From Dehalococcoidia bacterium (GTDB lineage: Bacteria > Chloroflexota > Dehalococcoidia > UBA2979): a stretch of 64,000 nucleotides of DNA. The notes under the pieces are model-generated. The model was given only the letters and a program-made list of their open reading frames with translations, was not told the DNA's origin and ran no database searches. The position numbers and the translations under genes are program-made. The stretch is taken from assembly GCA_009692725.1 (NCBI GenBank), contig SHYP01000001.1, positions 1-64,000 of the forward strand, given 5' to 3'. Of this stretch, positions 8,246 to 16,396 are shown piece by piece; positions within the stretch are counted from its first letter, which is position 1, and every line of letters starts with the position of its first letter.

Positions 8246-8872
8246 ATGACGCTATCGTCGGCCCCCACGACTGCCGACCGTATCCTCGACATCGCCGAGC
8301 GGCTCGCGCAGACGCGCGGCTTCAACGGCTTCAGCTACGCGGACATCGCCGCCGAGGTCGGCGTCACGAAGGCGAGCCTGCACTACCACTTCCCGACCAA
8401 GGCCGAGCTTGGGCGGGCGCTCGTCGTGCGATACGCCGGGCGGTTCCAAGCGGCGATCGAGGCGATCGCCGCATCCGGCGACGACGCCTACGCGAAGCTC
8501 GATCGCTATGTGCGCATCTATCAGCAGGTGCTGGGCGCCGATCGGATGTGCCTGTGCGGCATGCTCGCCGCGGAGTATGCGACGCTGCCCGAGCCGATCC
8601 AGCAGGAGCTGCGCCACCACTTCGACGCCAACGAGCGCTGGCTCGTGGGCGTGCTGGAGGCGGGGCAGCGGGACGGCAGCCTGCGCTTCGAGGGCAACGC
8701 CCGCGACGTCGCGGGACTGCTCACGAGCGCGCTCGAGGGCGCGATGCTGCTCGCGCGCTCGTACCGTGACGACGCCCGCTTCGGCGCTGCGGCCGAGCAG
8801 CTGCTCGGGACGCTCGCGGGCCACGCGCGGGCCGCGCCGGGCGGCGCTTGCCCACCCTCGACCCGCCGGTAA
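8246..8872 (+). CDS. TetR/AcrR family transcriptional regulator
   Basis: A 208-residue protein with the TetR N-terminal helix-turn-helix (residues about 10-55: ADRILDIAERLAQTRGFNGF, YADIAAEVGVTKASLHYHF). An all-helical ligand-binding domain follows; its CLCGMLAAEY segment resembles the TetR_C regions that bind small hydrophobic ligands. It is divergent from the cupin gene and probably represses it and itself through the palindrome at 8183-8198. A GATACT -10-like hexamer lies 8 nt before the ATG and no Shine-Dalgarno sequence is visible, so its mRNA may be leaderless. Confidence 0.88.
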   Translation: MTLSSAPTTADRILDIAERLAQTRGFNGFSYADIAAEVGVTKASLHYHFPTKAELGRALVVRYAGRFQAAIEAIAASGDDAYAKLDRYVRIYQQVLGADRMCLCGMLAAEYATLPEPIQQELRHHFDANERWLVGVLEAGQRDGSLRFEGNARDVAGLLTSALEGAMLLARSYRDDARFGAAAEQLLGTLAGHARAAPGGACPPSTRR

Positions 8873-8888
8873 GTGCTACCGTGGCGCG

Positions 8889-9296
8889 GTGGCACAGCTG
8901 ATCTTCGTGAACCTGCCGGTGATCGACCTGCAGCGAGCCACGTCCTTCTACACACAGCTCGGCTTTGCGACGAACCACGAGTTCAGCGGGCAGTTCGCGA
9001 CGTGCATCGTGATCAGCGACACGATCTTCGTGATGCTGCTGACCGCGCGCTTCTTCGCGACGTTTACGATGCGTCCGGTGGCCGACGCGAGCGAGCTGAC
9101 GGAGTCGATCCACGCGCTCTCCGCGGGCAGCCGCGACGAAGTGGATCGGCTGTTCGCGCGCGCGATCGCGGCGGGCGGGCAGGAGGCACGGCCGGCGGAG
9201 GATCACGCGCTGATGTACACGCGCAGCTTCCACGACCCGGACGGGCACCTCTGGGAGCTGCTGTACATGGATCCGCGCGGCGTCGCACGCGAGTAG
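8889..9296 (+). CDS. Small VOC-family (glyoxalase-like) protein
   Basis: A 135-residue single-module VOC protein. Landmarks are FVNLPVIDLQRATSFYTQLG at the N-terminus, a central hydrophobic strand pair, and the C-terminal SFHDPDGHLWELLYMDP typical of PhnB/extradiol-like VOC members. The GTG at 8889 starts the conserved first strand, 17 nt after the TetR gene stop, so the pair may be co-transcribed. Members bind a divalent metal; some confer resistance by modification or sequestration. The substrate is unknown. Confidence 0.72.
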   Translation: MAQLIFVNLPVIDLQRATSFYTQLGFATNHEFSGQFATCIVISDTIFVMLLTARFFATFTMRPVADASELTESIHALSAGSRDEVDRLFARAIAAGGQEARPAEDHALMYTRSFHDPDGHLWELLYMDPRGVARE

Positions 9297-9330
9297 TCGC
9301 TGCGTCAGCGCGGAGCGCGAGGCCGCGCGG

Positions 9331-9786
9331 TCAGTCGCGCACCTCGACGGGCACCGCGGGATGGCGCCGGGCTCCCCGCTCAATGAGCGCGAACACGAGC
9401 CGCCACGCCGCGAGCAGCAGCAGCGGTATGCAGAACGCGACGATGTAGAAGGTCCACGGGCTGGCGCGCCCGAGCAGCAGCGCACGCCCCAGCGCCGCGA
9501 GCGGGAACGCCGCGATCCACGCGAGCAGCACGCGCGTCGCCATCGCGCGCGGTGTCGCGGTGCTGCTCGAGCGCAGCGCTTCGAGCGCCGCGGCCGCGAC
9601 CAGCCACGCGGCGACGAAGGGCGCCGCCGTGCCGGCGATGCCGCCGGTGGCCGCCCATCCGCCCGCGGCGCCGTGCGCGTCCCGGCCCGTGAGCACGAAC
9701 AGCACGAGCGCCAGCACATCGCCGCTCGCGAGCGCGAGCGCGCGCAGCGGCAACGCTCGACGCGCGCGAGGCGCCGGTGGCGTCAC
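9331..9786 (-). CDS. DUF3054 family membrane protein
   Basis: A 151-residue protein with four predicted membrane segments. It has the DUF3054 landmarks GDVLALVLFVLTGRDAHG, ATGGIAGTAAPFVAAWL and ATPRAMATRVLLAWIAAFPL, and a C-terminal FYIVAF block. The family's function is unknown. The GTG start at 9786 overlaps the sodX stop by 4 nt (GTGA), placing it as the last gene of the nickel superoxide dismutase unit. A role in membrane or metal handling there is only a guess from position. Confidence 0.72.
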   Translation of the reverse strand: MTPPAPRARRALPLRALALASGDVLALVLFVLTGRDAHGAAGGWAATGGIAGTAAPFVAAWLVAAAALEALRSSSTATPRAMATRVLLAWIAAFPLAALGRALLLGRASPWTFYIVAFCIPLLLLAAWRLVFALIERGARRHPAVPVEVRD

Positions 9787-10268
9787 CGCTCGCCTGCCCG
9801 CAGGCGAGCGACACGGCCGATGCGCCCAGGGGGCCAGTAGCGCAGCCGCGCGACGCCCTCGATGCGCGCGGCGAGCACCGGGCCGAACTGACGACTGTCC
9901 GTCGATGCATCGAGGCAGTCGCCGAGTACGAAGTACTCGTCGGTGCCCAGCACGCCGTTGTCCGACAGGTCGTTGTCCGGCACGTCGTTGTCCAGCACAT
10001 CGCTGCGCAGCGCAGTGTCGCTGAGCGGGTACGCATCGCCGGGCGCGGCCGCGATGCGCTTCACGAGCATGCGGCCGTCAGGCGCGCGCAGGCAGACGAC
10101 GCGCCCCACTGCACGCCGGTCGCGCGACATTGGGCGTCGACGCACAACGAGCCAGTCGCCGGGCGCGAGCGCGGGCCACATGCTGCGTCCCTCGACGGCG
10201 ACCGTAAAGTGCGCCCGGTGCGCCCACCACACGGCGACACCGCCTGCGAGCGCCGCGGCCGAGAGCAC
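9783..10268 (-). CDS. sodX: Nickel superoxide dismutase maturation protease (S26 signal-peptidase family)
   Basis: Encodes about 161 residues: one N-terminal membrane helix, the serine-box EGRSMWPALAPGDWLVV, the lysine-box LVKRIAAAPGD and the C-terminal LGDCLDASTDSRQFGPV, giving the Ser/Lys dyad of S26 peptidases. It lies just downstream of sodN, the classic sodN-sodX order, so it probably removes the SodN propeptide to expose the Ni-binding His1. No ATG or GTG lies nearer sodN, so the GTG at 10268 was chosen. The Arg-rich in-frame sequence upstream could belong to the protein if a non-standard start is used. It contains an unusual Asp/Asn pentapeptide repeat. Confidence 0.72.
   Translation of the reverse strand: MLSAAALAGGVAVWWAHRAHFTVAVEGRSMWPALAPGDWLVVRRRPMSRDRRAVGRVVCLRAPDGRMLVKRIAAAPGDAYPLSDTALRSDVLDNDVPDNDLSDNGVLGTDEYFVLGDCLDASTDSRQFGPVLAARIEGVARLRYWPPGRIGRVARLRAGER
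9957..10001 (-). repeat. Three 15-bp tandem repeats inside sodX
   Basis: Three consecutive 15-bp units (9957-9971, 9972-9986, 9987-10001) differ at a few positions. In the sodX frame they encode DVLDN, DVPDN and DLSDN. The units sit between the lysine-box region and the C-terminal LGD block and look like a recent acidic loop expansion. Confidence 0.75.
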
Positions 10269-10338
10269 GACACGCGCGCGTCGACGGCGAGCAGCCGCGC
10301 GCGCGTCGCACGCGTCGTGAGCGCGAGCCCCGTGCGCG

Positions 10339-10773
10339 CTAGGCGCGCTTCGTCTCCCAGAAGATCGTGTCGATCTGGGCGATCGCATCGAGCAGCCGCT
10401 GCCCCTGCGCGGGGTCCTGTGATTTCTTCGCCGCGCCCGCTTCCTTGGTGGCGGTCCAGAACAGCTGGTGCAGGTTGGGGTGCTTCTCAAGGTGCGCCGG
10501 CGTGAAGTAGTCGGTCCAGAGCACCCACAGGTGGTGCTTCACCATGTCGGCGCGCTGCTCCTTGATGGTGAGCGCGCGGCCGCGGTAGTCCTCCGGCGTC
10601 TGGTTCGCGCCGTGGAAGTTCGCGACGTTCTGGTAGCGCTCCTGGATCGCCTTCACGGACTCGGCCTCGATGCGCGCCTGCGCGGGGTCGTAGACGCCGC
10701 AGGGCAGGTCGCAGTGGGCGTAGGCCACGATGCTGGGGCGCGCGAGGCGCGCGACGAACGACCGGATGCGCAC
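10339..10773 (-). CDS. sodN: Nickel superoxide dismutase, precursor
   Basis: Dismutates superoxide to peroxide and oxygen with a Ni centre. After a 19-residue propeptide ending SIVAYA comes the nickel hook HCDLPCGVY (His1, Cys2 and Cys6 of the mature chain), then DPAQARIEAESVKAIQ and the four-helix body with HHLWVLWTDYF. I chose the GTG at 10773 because a perfect AAGGAGG lies about 5 nt upstream; a longer ATG form at 10821 would overlap the promoter. Mature length (about 125 residues) could be slightly longer than typical NiSODs. sodX and a DUF3054 gene follow on the same strand. Confidence 0.92.
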   Translation of the reverse strand: MRIRSFVARLARPSIVAYAHCDLPCGVYDPAQARIEAESVKAIQERYQNVANFHGANQTPEDYRGRALTIKEQRADMVKHHLWVLWTDYFTPAHLEKHPNLHQLFWTATKEAGAAKKSQDPAQGQRLLDAIAQIDTIFWETKRA

Positions 10774-10817
10774 GGTTTCCTCCTTGGTGTGCCGCTGCTG
10801 GGTACGGATCACCGTCT

Positions 10818-10862
10818 TCATTACGGCTTCCGCGGCCGGCCCGCAACTAGGCTCGGCCGCGG
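10818..10862 (-). promoter_or_regulatory. sodN promoter with embedded palindrome
   Basis: Minus-strand TTGCGG (10841-10846), 17-nt spacer, TAATGA (10818-10823), about 45 nt before the sodN start. A 9-bp perfect inverted repeat (10830-10838 and 10854-10862) brackets the -35 element and could be an operator for a metal- or redox-responsive regulator. Confidence 0.45.
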
Positions 10863-10884
10863 CGCACGCGCAGCGCCGTCACGC

Positions 10885-11655
10885 TCACCGGGCGAAGCTG
10901 TGCCGGAGCTGGTGCGTGTACACGTTGCCGAGCCCAGCCTGGGCGGCACGGTCGCGCACAACCTGGTAGACGCCGCTGTCGGTCATCGGTCCGCCGTGTC
11001 CCAGCCACAACGTCCTGCTCGCCTGAGCGTCACGGTGCTGCCCACGCGCCCGCAGGTAGCGGTCCAGCGCGAGCACCGTCTTGCGGCCAAACGGACAACT
11101 GCGCGACCTCCGCCCCTTGCCCATGACGACCGCGACATTGCTCTCAAAGTCCAGGCCTTCGACCTTGAGCCCGGCGCCTTCAGCTCGCCGCATGCCGCTG
11201 TCCAGCAACAGGCGAATGATGGCGGTGTCGCGCCGCTGCTCGAACCCACGCCCCTCGCACGCGCGTAGGAGTCGCCGCAGCGCGTCCTCGTCAAGCACCG
11301 CGGGCGGCTCCTCCGGGACGATTAGAGGCTTCATACGCGCCATCGGCGAGGCTGCGATCTCGCCTTCCTCAACCGCCCACTTGAAGAACTGCTGCAACGC
11401 CCGAAAGCGTGCGCTGGCCGTCGCCGGCCGAGCGGGCGCTCCGCCTCGCCCGCCGTGCTCCAGAAGGTCGGTGATAAACGCCTCGATATGCTCGCGACGC
11501 AGGTGCGCCACATGCTAGGGCATCCCCCATGCGGCGAGGAATCGGCCGCACTGGTCGATCGCATCCATATACGTGATGACGGTCTTCGGCGCCTTGTTGC
11601 CGGCAAGCAGTGATCGCCGAAACGATTCGGCCAAGGCACGATAATTTTCAGTAGA
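10885..11655 (-). pseudogene. Tyrosine recombinase (XerC/D-type phage integrase), inactivated
   Basis: The minus strand encodes a SAM-like N-terminal domain (ALAESFRRSLLAGNKAPKTV..) and then, after an in-frame TAG at 11515-11517, the rest of that domain (HLRREHIEAFITDLLEHG). The catalytic domain has DSGMRRAE (catalytic Arg region), GKGRRSRSCPF and HQLRHSFAR (HxLRH). A stop at 10885 removes the final His/Trp and catalytic Tyr region. Both lesions make it non-functional. It sits next to the 3' end of tRNA-Gly, the usual attachment site of such elements, and the DNA is locally less GC-rich, which fits an ancient mobile element remnant. Confidence 0.85.
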
Positions 11656-11805
11656 GTGACTTCTGCCGTCTGGTAAGCAGCGATGCGAGCAGGCATTGGA
11701 CCCCTCCGTGGGACTGTCCAGTTGTCAGCTCGTCAAGCGCAGTGGTCAATCGCGACACCGCGCCGACATCAGTTAGCAGGTGCTCCTAGATTCAGAAGCG
11801 GGCGT

Positions 11806-11881
11806 TGGAGCGGCGGACGAGTCTCGAACTCGTGACCTGCTGCTTGGAAGGCAGCCGCTCTACCAACTGAGCTACCGCCGC
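11806..11881 (-). tRNA. tRNA-Gly (anticodon UCC)
   Basis: The minus strand folds as a full cloverleaf: acceptor GCGGCGG/CCGCCGC, D-arm GCTC/GAGC, anticodon stem GCTGC/GCAGC with loop CTTCCAA (anticodon TCC), T-arm ACGAG/CTCGT with TTCGAGA. The discriminator base is T and the CCA end is encoded (TCCA). It lies downstream of tpiA on the same strand, and its 3' end faces the dead integrase. Confidence 0.96.
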
Positions 11882-11966
11882 TCGTGCGGATTCGCGCGGA
11901 GCGCCCGTGCGCGATGCGGCACGCGAGTCCCGCGGCCAGTGTACCGACTCGGGACTCGCCGGGGGG

Positions 11967-12737
11967 CTACGCGCCCTTCGCCGCGGCCACGGCGTGACAG
12001 ATCGCGGTGAACGCGGAGGCGTCGAGCGATGCGCCGCCGACGAGCACGCCATCGATGTCCGGCTCGGCCGCGAGGGTGGCGACGTTGTCCACGGTGACCG
12101 AGCCGCCGTACAGCACGCGGCAGGTCTCGGCGGTTGCGGCATCGAAGCGCTCCTCGACGATCGCGCGCACGTGCGCACAGGCGTCCTGCGCCATCGCCGG
12201 CGTCGCGGTGAGCCCGGTGCCGATCGCCCACACCGGCTCGTAGGCGATGATGCTCCCGGCGGGCAGGCGGTCGAGGCCTTCCCACGCCGCGAGCAGCTGG
12301 CGGCGCAGCACCGTCGCCGTCTCGCCGGCCTCGCGTTGCTCGCGCAGTTCGCCGATGGCGAGCATCGGCTGCATGCCGAGCTCGATCACCGCGCGCAGCT
12401 TGCGCGCGGTGTCCTCGTCGCGTTCGCCGAAGCGGTGGCGTCGCTCCGAATGGCCGATGATGACGTACTGCACGATGCCGGCGAGCATCGCCGCGCTCAC
12501 CTCGCCCGTGAAGGCGCCGTGCGGCTCCCAGTACACGTGCTGCACGCCGAGGCGCAGCGGGGAGCCGGCGAGCAGATCATGGGCGTCCGCGAGCCACGGC
12601 GCGGGCGGACACAGCACGGCCTCGACGCCGCGCAGGCCGCCCAGCGCATCACGCAGCGCGGTGACCAGCTCGCGCGCGGGGGCGCGCCCCAGGTGCATCT
12701 TCCAGTTGCCGGCGACGATGGGTGTGCGGACGGGCAC
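11967..12737 (-). CDS. tpiA: Triosephosphate isomerase
   Basis: Interconverts dihydroxyacetone phosphate and glyceraldehyde 3-phosphate. The 256-residue TIM barrel shows the N-terminal VAGNWKMHLG (Asn/Lys), IIGHSERR (catalytic His), AYEPVWAIGTG (catalytic Glu) and the phosphate-binding YGGSV and GVLVGGASL loops. The length is typical. It starts at the GTG at 12737, 2 nt after the stop of the phosphoglycerate mutase gene, so the two are coupled. It completes a pgk-apgM-tpiA lower-glycolysis unit. Confidence 0.95.
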   Translation of the reverse strand: MPVRTPIVAGNWKMHLGRAPARELVTALRDALGGLRGVEAVLCPPAPWLADAHDLLAGSPLRLGVQHVYWEPHGAFTGEVSAAMLAGIVQYVIIGHSERRHRFGERDEDTARKLRAVIELGMQPMLAIGELREQREAGETATVLRRQLLAAWEGLDRLPAGSIIAYEPVWAIGTGLTATPAMAQDACAHVRAIVEERFDAATAETCRVLYGGSVTVDNVATLAAEPDIDGVLVGGASLDASAFTAICHAVAAAKGA

Positions 12738-12739
12738 GG

Positions 12740-13942
12740 CTACGCCCCGAACTTCGCGAGCCTGCGCGCGTGCGCGAACGCGATCGGCAGCACTTCGCAC
12801 GCGGGGAGCGTGCCCAGCGCGCCGTGCGCGCACGCCTGCTCCGTGAAGCGCGTCGAGTCGTCGCTGCGCATGTAATCGCCGTGCATCAGCAGCGGCACCG
12901 GGTGCCAGGAGTGCCCCGCCATCACGGCGGGCGTGGAATGGTCGCCGGTGATCACGAGCACGTTGGGCGCGAGCGCCAGCAGCGACGGCAGGCACGCATC
13001 GAAGTCACGGATCGCCTGCTGTTTGCGCTGGAAGTCGCCGTCCTCGCCGGCGGTGTCGGTCGGCTTGTAGTGCAGGAAGAAGAAGTCGTACTCGTCCCAG
13101 TGGCGGCGCAATGCCTCGACCTGTGTTGCGAGCGTGGTCCCGGCGTCGAGCACGTCCATGCCGACGAGACGCGCGAGCCCGCGATACATGGGGTACAGCG
13201 CCACGGCCGCGGCGCGCAGCTTCCACAGCTCGGGGAGCTGCGGCAGGTCCGGGCGCATGGCCCAGCCGCGCAGCGTCAGCCCGTTCGCGCGATCGCGCCC
13301 GCCGATGATCGCGCGCGCCTGCACGACGAAGCTGTTGACTAACGCCGCGGTGGTCGCGGCCGCGGGCTCCCGCGGCTCGGCGGGCAACGGCGCCACGCCC
13401 TCGCGCTGCGGGTCGGTGTCGGTCAGCGCGTCGTGCAGCGCGTGGCCGCGCAGCACGAGCACGAAGCGGTGCTCCCGCACCGGGCGCACGAACAGCTCGA
13501 CGCCCGGCAAGCGCACGCCCGCCTCGAGCTCGGCGCAGATCTCGGCGGTCACCTCGGTGGGCACGCGCCCGGCGCGGCGATCGATGATGCGGCCCTCAGC
13601 GTCCAGCGTGCAGAAGTTGCCGCGCGCGGCGACGTCGGACGCCGTGAGCGGGAAGTCGATGCCGGTCGCCTCGATCACGCCTCGGCCGACCTCGAAGCGC
13701 AGCGGGTCGTAGCCGAAGAGCGCCAGGTGGCCCGGACCGGAGCCCGGGGTGATGCCGTAGCCCACGGGCAGCGTCTGCCCGAGCGTGCCTTGCTCGACGA
13801 GCCGGTCGAGGTGCTGGGGGTACGCCTCCTCCAGCTCCGTGCGGCCGCGCGGGCCCGGCAGACCGCCCAGCCCATCGAGCACGCAGAGCAGCACCTTGGT
13901 ATCGGAGGGAACGGACAGCCGTCGGATGAGGTCGAATTCCAT
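12740..13942 (-). CDS. apgM: 2,3-bisphosphoglycerate-independent phosphoglycerate mutase, archaeal type
   Basis: Interconverts 3- and 2-phosphoglycerate. The 400-residue protein belongs to the ApgM branch of the alkaline-phosphatase superfamily: N-terminal KVLLCVLDGLGGL, then GYGITPGSGPGHLALFGYDP with the catalytic Ser, ARGNFCTLD, the metal-binding DFFFLHYKPTDTAGEDGD block and VLVITGDHSTPAVMAGHSWHPVP near the C-terminus. The length matches the family (about 400). The ApgM type is common in archaea and in some bacteria such as Chloroflexota. It lies between pgk and tpiA on the same strand. Confidence 0.93.
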   Translation of the reverse strand: MEFDLIRRLSVPSDTKVLLCVLDGLGGLPGPRGRTELEEAYPQHLDRLVEQGTLGQTLPVGYGITPGSGPGHLALFGYDPLRFEVGRGVIEATGIDFPLTASDVAARGNFCTLDAEGRIIDRRAGRVPTEVTAEICAELEAGVRLPGVELFVRPVREHRFVLVLRGHALHDALTDTDPQREGVAPLPAEPREPAAATTAALVNSFVVQARAIIGGRDRANGLTLRGWAMRPDLPQLPELWKLRAAAVALYPMYRGLARLVGMDVLDAGTTLATQVEALRRHWDEYDFFFLHYKPTDTAGEDGDFQRKQQAIRDFDACLPSLLALAPNVLVITGDHSTPAVMAGHSWHPVPLLMHGDYMRSDDSTRFTEQACAHGALGTLPACEVLPIAFAHARRLAKFGA

Positions 13943-14005
13943 GGCCCTATGCTAGCCGGAGCCAGCGCGTGGGCGCGAACGAGACCCACGAGTCGGTCCG
14001 CGGAG

Positions 14006-15190
14006 CTAGGCGTCCAGGAGCACCTCGACGGCGGGCAGCGGCTTGCCCTGGAGCATCGCGAGCGACGCGCCGCCGCCGGTGGAGACGTGCGAGATGCGGT
14101 CCGCGACGCCCGCGCGACGCAGCGCCGCCACGGTCTCGCCGCCGCCGACGACCGTCGTGGCCTGCAGCTCGGCGAGGATGCGCGCGACGGCGAGCGAGCC
14201 GCGGTCGAACGGTTCGCGCTCGAACAGGCCCATCGGGCCGTTCCACACTACGGTGCGCATCGGCTGCAGCGCGGCTGCGAAGTTCTGCACGGTGCCCAGG
14301 CCGATGTCGAGGATGCGCCAGTTGACCGGCACCTGCGCGACGGAAACCGTGCGCACGTGCCCCGGCCCGGCCTCGCCGAACGCAGCCACGACGTCCGAGG
14401 GCAGCACGATATCCGGGCCGCCGCGATGCTCGGCGGCGGCCATGATGTAGCGCGCCGCGGCCAGCCCGTCGCTGTCGACGAGCGAGTCCGCGACGTCGAT
14501 GCCGCGCGCCTTGAGGAACGTGTTGGCGATCGCACCGCCGATGCAGATCAGGTCGGCGTGCTCCGCCAGGTGCTCCAGGATGCCGATCTTGTCCGACACT
14601 TTCGCGCCGCCGAGCACGATCGCGAACGGCCGCGCCGGGTGGTCGCTGACGCGCGACAGGTAATCGACCTCCCGCTCGAGCAGCAGCCCCGCGACGGCAG
14701 GCAGGTACTTCGCGATCGCGTGCGTGGAAGCGTGCGCGCGGTGCGCCGTGCCGAACGCATCGTTCACGTAGATGTCGGCGAGGCGCGCGAGTTGCTGCGC
14801 AAACGCGTCGTCGTTCGCCTCCTCTTCGGGGTGAAAGCGCACGTTCTCGAGCAGCAGGATCTCGCCGGGCTGCAGCGCGAGCGTCATGCGCTCGACGTCC
14901 GGGCCGACGCAGTCGTCGGCCATGCGCACGGGCACGCCGAGCAGTTGCGTGAGGTGCGCCGCGACCGGCGCGTTGCGCAGCGTCTTGTCCACGCCGCCGC
15001 GCGGCCGCCCGCGGTGCGAGCAGATGATGATGCACGCGCCCGCGTCGCGCAGGGCGCGGATCGTGGGCAGCGACTCGCGCACGCGCATGTCGTCGACGAC
15101 CTGGCCGTCCTCGACGAGCACGTTGTAGTCCACGCGCAGCAGGACGCGCTTCCCGCGGGCGTCGATGTCGCGGATCGTCTGCTTCTTCAC
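14006..15190 (-). CDS. pgk: Phosphoglycerate kinase
   Basis: Transfers phosphate from 1,3-bisphosphoglycerate to ADP. The 394-residue two-lobed enzyme shows RVDYNV, SHRGRPRG, LLLENVRFHPEEE, VNDAFGTAHRAHAS, the hinge GGAKVSDKI, WNGPMGLFE and the nucleotide-site GGGET followed by STGGGASL. I chose the GTG at 15190 because VKKQTIRDID matches the family N-terminus. It is first in a pgk-apgM-tpiA unit with its own promoter at 15262-15290. No gap gene is present here. Confidence 0.95.
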   Translation of the reverse strand: MKKQTIRDIDARGKRVLLRVDYNVLVEDGQVVDDMRVRESLPTIRALRDAGACIIICSHRGRPRGGVDKTLRNAPVAAHLTQLLGVPVRMADDCVGPDVERMTLALQPGEILLLENVRFHPEEEANDDAFAQQLARLADIYVNDAFGTAHRAHASTHAIAKYLPAVAGLLLEREVDYLSRVSDHPARPFAIVLGGAKVSDKIGILEHLAEHADLICIGGAIANTFLKARGIDVADSLVDSDGLAAARYIMAAAEHRGGPDIVLPSDVVAAFGEAGPGHVRTVSVAQVPVNWRILDIGLGTVQNFAAALQPMRTVVWNGPMGLFEREPFDRGSLAVARILAELQATTVVGGGETVAALRRAGVADRISHVSTGGGASLAMLQGKPLPAVEVLLDA

Positions 15191-15261
15191 CGCCGTGTCC
15201 GTTCTGTGCGCAGCGCCGTGCCATGCGCGCCAGCGTTCAGCGTCGCTCCCAGGCAACCACG

Positions 15262-15290
15262 ATCGTTGAGCGCGGTTGACTTCGGGTCAA
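15262..15290 (-). promoter_or_regulatory. pgk promoter
   Basis: Minus-strand TTGACC (15285-15290), 17-nt spacer, AACGAT (15262-15267), giving a leader of about 65 nt before pgk. The layout matches the guaA promoter in this window. Confidence 0.55.
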
Positions 15291-15355
15291 GGCAGAGGCG
15301 CGGAGCGAAGCGCGGCGACGGCGGGGCGCACTCCCGTAACGGTCTTCAGAGGTGC

Positions 15356-16396
15356 TTAGAAGGTGCGCTCGACGGCACGCGTCGCCAGCTCGCGACAGAG
15401 CGCGACGCCCGCGGCGTCGAACCCAGCGCGATCGAGCGCCGCGAAGCTCGCCGCGAGCTGCTCGCGCGCGAACGCGTCGGCAGCGGCGCGGCCGCCCCCG
15501 GCCTCGACGAGGCGCGCGAGCGCCGCGATGTCGTCCGCGGGGGTCGCCGGGCGGCTGTACGCGGCCGCCAGCGCGGCTGCAGCCGGTCCGCCGGCCTCCA
15601 GCGCCGCGATCACGGGCAGCGTCATCTTGCGCGTGCGCAGGTCGTCGCCGGCGGGCTTGCCGGTCACGGCGGGGTCGCCCCAGATGCCCAGTACGTCGTC
15701 GATCGCCTGGAACGCCATGCCGAGGTGCTGCCCGAATTCGCGCAGCGCGTGCACCCCGGCGGCGCCGGCGCCGCCGGCGACCGCGCCGACTGCGGCGGAG
15801 GCCGCGATCAGCGCCCCGGTCTTGCCCCCGGCCATCGCGAGGTACTCCGCGCGGGCGACGCGCGCCTGCCGCTCGAACGCGAGGTCGAGGTGCTGCCCCT
15901 CGACCAGCCGCACGCACGCCTCGTCGAGCTCGCGCATCGCGTCGAGCACGCGCGCGGGCTCGACGCCGGCCGCGCCCAGCCGGTGCAACGCGAGCCGCGC
16001 GAGCGCGTGCATGCCGTCCCCGGCGTTGATCGCCTGCGCGACGCCCGCCAGCGTCCACACGGTGGGCCGGCCGCGCCGCTCCGCGCTCGCGTCCTCGATG
16101 TCGTCGTGGAGCAGCGAGAAGTTGTGCACGAGCTCGATCGCAGCGGCGGCCGGCGCTGCCTGCGTCGCGTCGCCACCGCACAGCTCGGCGACGAGCAGCA
16201 GCAGCGTCGAGCGCAGCTGCTTGCCGGGCGAGGCTGCTGCTGGGGCCCCGCCAGCGTCGGTCCAGCCGAGGTGGTAGCGCATCAGCCCGTAGAGCGCCGC
16301 CGGATCGTCGCCGACGACGGCGCGCAGCTCCGCGTCGACGAGCGCGCGGTAGCGCGCGCTGCGCACCTCGAGCGCCTCGCTCACTCGCTCGGTCAT
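15356..16396 (-). CDS. Trans-isoprenyl (polyprenyl/geranylgeranyl) diphosphate synthase
   Basis: Condenses isopentenyl diphosphate with allylic diphosphates to make prenyl chains for quinones, carotenoids or cell-wall carriers. The 346-residue all-helical protein shows GKQLRSTLLLL, the first Asp-rich motif LLHDDIED, a GDGMHALA helix, GKTGALIAAS and the second Asp-rich motif AIDDVLGIWGD, then GDDLRTRKMTLPV. Chain length cannot be told from sequence. The ATG at 16396 overlaps the acylase stop (ATGA), arguing for coupled expression. Confidence 0.88.
   Translation of the reverse strand: MTERVSEALEVRSARYRALVDAELRAVVGDDPAALYGLMRYHLGWTDAGGAPAAASPGKQLRSTLLLLVAELCGGDATQAAPAAAAIELVHNFSLLHDDIEDASAERRGRPTVWTLAGVAQAINAGDGMHALARLALHRLGAAGVEPARVLDAMRELDEACVRLVEGQHLDLAFERQARVARAEYLAMAGGKTGALIAASAAVGAVAGGAGAAGVHALREFGQHLGMAFQAIDDVLGIWGDPAVTGKPAGDDLRTRKMTLPVIAALEAGGPAAAALAAAYSRPATPADDIAALARLVEAGGGRAAADAFAREQLAASFAALDRAGFDAAGVALCRELATRAVERTF

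Noticed and set aside
11816..11881. tRNA-derived attachment repeat elsewhere near sodN
   Set aside because: By eye, no copy of the tRNA 3' segment was found between 10.3 and 11.7 kb, so element boundaries cannot be set.
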